Source of the DNA: Taenia hydatigena
Taxonomy: Eukaryota > Platyhelminthes > Cestoda > Cyclophyllidea > Taeniidae
Direction: 5' to 3'
Length of the DNA: 64,000 nucleotides
Assembly (NCBI GenBank): GCA_036345935.2
Contig: JADWOT020000235.1
Location: 1 to 64,000, forward strand
Shown: in pieces, positions 61,202-64,000 of the stretch
Layout: each line of letters begins with the position of its first letter
Position numbering within the stretch: position 1 is the first letter of the stretch
The notes under the pieces: generated by a model
What the model saw: the letters and a program-made list of their open reading frames with translations, nothing else
What the model was told of the DNA's origin: nothing
Database searches by the model: none
Made by a program: the position numbers and the translations under genes

Positions 61202-61506
61202 CTGGAAGGAAGAGAAAGGATTCGCTATGCGAAAGCCAAAATTAGGAAAGGCACCCAATGCTCTGAGCAGCACTCACCAAAGTGAATGTGAAGCATAAAA
61301 GGATCAAAAAAGGATGAACTTTGTAGATAGCGTTAGTTTTACTAGCAGCCATCCACTGAAAATATTTTGTTTTCATCAGTATCATCCCTACATTATTATG
61401 GCGAGAAATGTTTCAGAACCTCGAATATACAGCTTAGACTGTTTCAACTGGAGATTCTAGGAGTCAGCCTTCGGAAATACAAGATAGCATTATGCTACTC
61501 ACCCAC
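61202..61506 (-). other. Probable intron with a signal-peptide-like short ORF
   Basis: Contains a minus-strand ATG frame (about 61,279-61,354) that starts after ATTTTCAG and ends at GTGAGTG. It reads MAASKTNAIYKVHPFLI and then a hydrophobic LLCFTFTLG. It looks like a signal-peptide exon, but its phase does not fit the EMAPII exon, so its status is open. Confidence 0.3.
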
Positions 61507-61568
61507 CCATCGACCCAGACGACGTCTAAGCTACGGACACTGCTAAACATTTGTCTCCTAGTGCTTCC
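61507..61568 (-). CDS. Possible small exon of the EMAPII-like gene
   Basis: The acceptor CCGGTTGACAG begins 20 codons ending VRSLDVVWVDG, with a GTGGGT donor (a GTGAGT lies four bases further). The phase fits both sides: phase 0 in, two bases out, so that GG plus T completes glycine before KSDLGEDDHF. The end aligns loosely with the family segment SLYVEKIDVG that precedes the tRNA-binding core. The upstream part of the family motif (RVGxI...HPDAD) was not found. Confidence 0.4.
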
Positions 61569-62021
61569 CTGTCAACCGGAACAATGCATGACTCCACAAG
61601 TTACGCTTTAACTATCGCATGTGTCCCTCCGTGTGTCTTAGCAGCGAAGCATAGCATCTGTTCAACGAATAGAGGTTAGCAAGAAGAGTTGGTGAGGGAA
61701 GTAGAGAAGGGTAAGGAGCACATGGGAAGTGAATATAGGGGAGTGAGTGCAAAGGCAAAGGGGTAGAGAAGAGTTGGCAGTGGAGAATTGGTTATCGTGA
61801 GGCAGGTCAGGAGGTTAGGTCGTCGTCCTAATAACGTGGACATCGAGGATTCGAGTCTCTCACTACGTATAATAACATTCCACTCCCACTTTTAGTCCGT
61901 TTCACTGTGTCTTGCCCTCTAGCATAAAAGTGGTCAGTACGTTATCCATCTTGCTGCTATCCGTTGTTAGACAGGCATGGTATTGTTACCGAATCAACGA
62001 CTACTACTCCTCCCCCTTTAC
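61569..62021. other. Probable first intron of the EMAPII-like gene
   Basis: Holds a purine-rich plus-strand tract (about 61,676-61,790) and the tRNA-Ile-like relic. No coding segment with the RVG or HPDAD motifs was seen. Confidence 0.4.
61796..61869 (+). tRNA. tRNA-Ile(AAT)-like pseudogene
   Basis: Seventy-four bases match the register of a eukaryotic tRNA-Ile without an indel: D-arm CAGGTCAGGAGGTTAGGTC, anticodon loop CTAATAA (anticodon AAT), T-loop TTCGAGT. The D-stem pairs with wobbles, and the T-stem pairs four of five. The anticodon stem is weak and the acceptor arms pair at only about two of seven positions. It is therefore a decayed tRNA gene or tRNA-derived repeat and not a working tRNA. 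It lies antisense in an apparent intron. Confidence 0.6.
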
Positions 62022-62228
62022 CTGCTTTCTCTCCTCATCGCCATAATTTGCTGCAATTAAGCAGCACACCACCTTATCATATTGATCCATTCTTTTCAAC
62101 GGTAATGCGTTAATGCCAGCCACTTCTACGCCTGTAGCAGTGGTAGAGGCTGCGGTGGATACCTTATGAAGTGACATCCTAGCTGGTGGTGGTGGACGAT
62201 GAGGAGGAGGAGTGTTTGTGGTAGACAT
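62022..62228 (-). CDS. Probable first coding exon (of the EMAPII-like gene?)
   Basis: The ATG has a near-ideal context (GCCACCATG), and the exon ends at CAG then GTAAAG after exactly 69 codons. The protein starts MSTTNTPPPHRPPPP, continues with a threonine-rich stretch, and ends LPLKRMDQYDKVVCCLIAA then NYGDEERKQ. The N-terminus is a low-complexity proline tract. The last 25 residues look like a helical folded segment, which would suit the N-terminal interaction domain of a multisynthetase-complex protein, but no such family was recognised. Its phase fits the candidate exon at 61,507-61,568. It could also belong to a gene whose other exons were missed. Confidence 0.5.
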
Positions 62229-64000
62229 GGTGGCAACAATCGACCCAATTTTAGGCAAGACGAGAAAGTTAGCAGCTTTTGCAATCTGGCAAACTTCGCA
62301 TGGGATGTTTCTGTCTAGTTCTCATCAACTTCCTTCACCTGAAAAACTGTTAAAACTGTTTCAGCTGCTTGCCTGATTTTGACGTCAAAAAGAATTTCAT
62401 TTTGTATTTAAGAGCATCCTGCTACTTGATCAACAAGATAGCGTTGCTAAGAAATTGCACACGACACGATCGTTGATGAGTCGTGAGCAAATTCTTCTAA
62501 GTAATTTAAAGGTCATCATTCGGATGATTGTTAAACTAAATTTTGCTTCTATGCTAGATTATATTACCTCAACAATTTATAGCCTATAGAAGAAGCATGC
62601 CGCAGGATCCATACGCAAGACGATGAGAACACCACTTACCTAACCAATCACACTTCCATCCACAGAGCATCCTCACAAGTAGAACTCACGGAGGGAAGTA
62701 TTATATGTCGTTTTCCCAGAATGCAACACGCATGCATTTAACCTGCCACACAATTTTATGACATCAACCAATTTTAACTGTAGAGATAACAAATTGGTAG
62801 TCCACACACCCACAGGTCTCCCACAGTCCATCAATATGCGCTAGCCTACTGAAGCACATTGCGTAATGCTAATAAAAGTGGTGGCAGTGCTGTTGGAGGT
62901 AGTGAACTTGACGGTTGTAATAATGTCGCTTTTATCGCCTTGAAGCTCATGGTTGCTTCAATATTGGTGCTTATTAAAAGACTAGGATTGACATTGCGAT
63001 AGCACTGCGATTAGCGCCGCTGTTTAGATAACGAGGTGACGTTAGGCAGTGAGAATAAGAGAAAGCGTAAAAGAGAAAAGAAGTTGTGCGTGTATCGGTA
63101 GAAACATGATGAGAAAGTGGAGAAATGCACTGATTAACAATGGGTGGAAGGGGAAGTGGGAGAATGAGAGATCGGTGGAAAAAATAGAGGCATGCGAGGT
63201 AAAATGAAGGATGGATAAAATGGAGGAAAGAAAGGACGAATTGGATGGAATTTAATTAGGATTGGAAAGGAGAGTGTGAGAGGAGAGTGAAGTGATGCAA
63301 TGTGTGTCTGGCATGGGAAGACGAAGGAAAAAATTGGGAAGTGAGGGGAGAATGGATGTTGGATGTCGCGATAGGTGTTCAATTTATGCACTGATTGCAT
63401 GCGTTCCGGCAATTGGTTTTTTGACTCGTTATCCATTCGACAACAATAGAGTTTCATGGCTGTAAGCTTACAATTTGTACCTCAACTTCTTACTAGCTAC
63501 AACTACTTCAACACCGAATTGCATTTTTAATAGGTTTTTGAAGAATTGTTAGTGGCTTTGGAAATCAAATCTTATTGTCCTAATCAAAATTACGATTAAA
63601 ATTAGAATACTCGATTCTCATGATGTCAGAACGCTTCAAGGATTTGTGCTTAATAAAACCTCTTATAAAATACTGCGCAGAGGATTTAAGAACTTATTTA
63701 CGTCCCCTAGACTACTGCTAGCATCCGATCTAGCCGTTCCTCGCATATTGCAGGCCAGCTAAAGAATCAACTATTTCACTTCGTCTTTTGTTGTTACTTC
63801 CGATCCAATAAAATTTTAAGCTTCAAAAGGATGCTGTACATAAAGTGCTCACATTCGGAAATCCCCAAAATAGGACCGGTTAATCTCATTGAAGATATCA
63901 TCCACGACTCGAAAAGGGAAGTGCCCTTGGACCCACTAACCAAGTGTACAATGGTTAGGCTGTGAATTAGCCATTATCACTTATGACAAATGAACTTAAA
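62229..64000. other. Upstream region, no gene recognised
   Basis: Possible promoter side of the gene starting at 62,228. Only a low-complexity ORF is present. No TATA-type or other promoter element could be assigned. Confidence 0.35.
63030..63370 (+). repeat. Purine-rich low-complexity tract
   Basis: Dominated by GAGAG, GGAAAG, GAAGG and GGAGAG words. The 107-codon minus-strand ORF (63,134-63,457), rich in F, P, S and H, is simply its pyrimidine strand and should not be read as a gene. Confidence 0.75.

Noticed and set aside
63134..63457. 107-codon F/P/S-rich ORF
   Set aside because: Low-complexity translation of the purine-rich tract complement.
1..64000. Search for CRISPR arrays, bacterial defence genes or phage modules
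   Set aside because: No regularly spaced repeats and no prokaryotic gene organisation. The window is eukaryotic.

Overview
This window looks like nuclear DNA from a multicellular animal. Coding sequence comes as short exons with GT/AG borders, pyrimidine-rich acceptors and poly(A) signals. Introns run from 74 bases to several kilobases. Two recognisable protein families are animal-type: a CELF/Bruno-like third RRM, and an EMAPII-type tRNA-binding domain of the kind found in AIMP1 and metazoan TyrRS. A helminth or other invertebrate with a repeat-rich genome is plausible, but the lineage cannot be fixed from sequence alone. No bacterial genes, operons, CRISPR arrays or phage-like modules were seen.

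Layout. 0-5.3 kb: mostly unassigned, with a decayed tRNA-Ser-like sequence near 0.3 kb and a damaged-looking minus-strand coding block at 2.0-2.4 kb. 5.4-8.6 kb: dispersed repeat A, directly followed by the left arm (L) of a large inverted repeat. 8.6-15.4 kb: the 6.8 kb spacer, with one good minus-strand exon at 12.0-12.3 kb. 15.4-16.7 kb: the right arm (R). 17.7-17.9 kb: a second good minus-strand exon whose splice phase fits the 12 kb exon. 18-46 kb: mostly intron-like or intergenic DNA with weak ORFs, alternating purine-pyrimidine stretches, repeat C (about 31-32.5 kb), a tRNA-like sequence (37.8 kb) and repeat B (42.3-44.4 kb, a direct copy of A). 46.0-46.8 kb: a 277-codon terminal exon of an unrecognised minus-strand gene, with an AATAAA signal. 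47.8-49.2 kb: repeat D, a copy of C. 49-56 kb: nothing convincing. 56.6-62.2 kb: the gene-rich end.

The gene-rich end carries, on the minus strand, the last two exons of a CELF-like RNA-binding protein with an apparent one-base frameshift. It also carries two well-bordered exons of unknown identity, and a gene that seems to start at 62,228 and ends with the EMAPII-like domain at 60,835. A plus-strand gene ends at 60,797, tail to tail with it. A tRNA-Ile-like relic lies in the first intron of the EMAPII gene.

The confident coding exons are nearly all on the minus strand. At this composition several random ORFs of about 120 codons are expected in 64 kb, so short ORFs are listed only when splice signals or sequence character support them, and with low confidence. 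The most notable structural feature is the inverted repeat pair, whose arms are nearly identical over about 0.86 kb and clearly diverged over the adjoining 0.5 kb. No new molecular system was identified.
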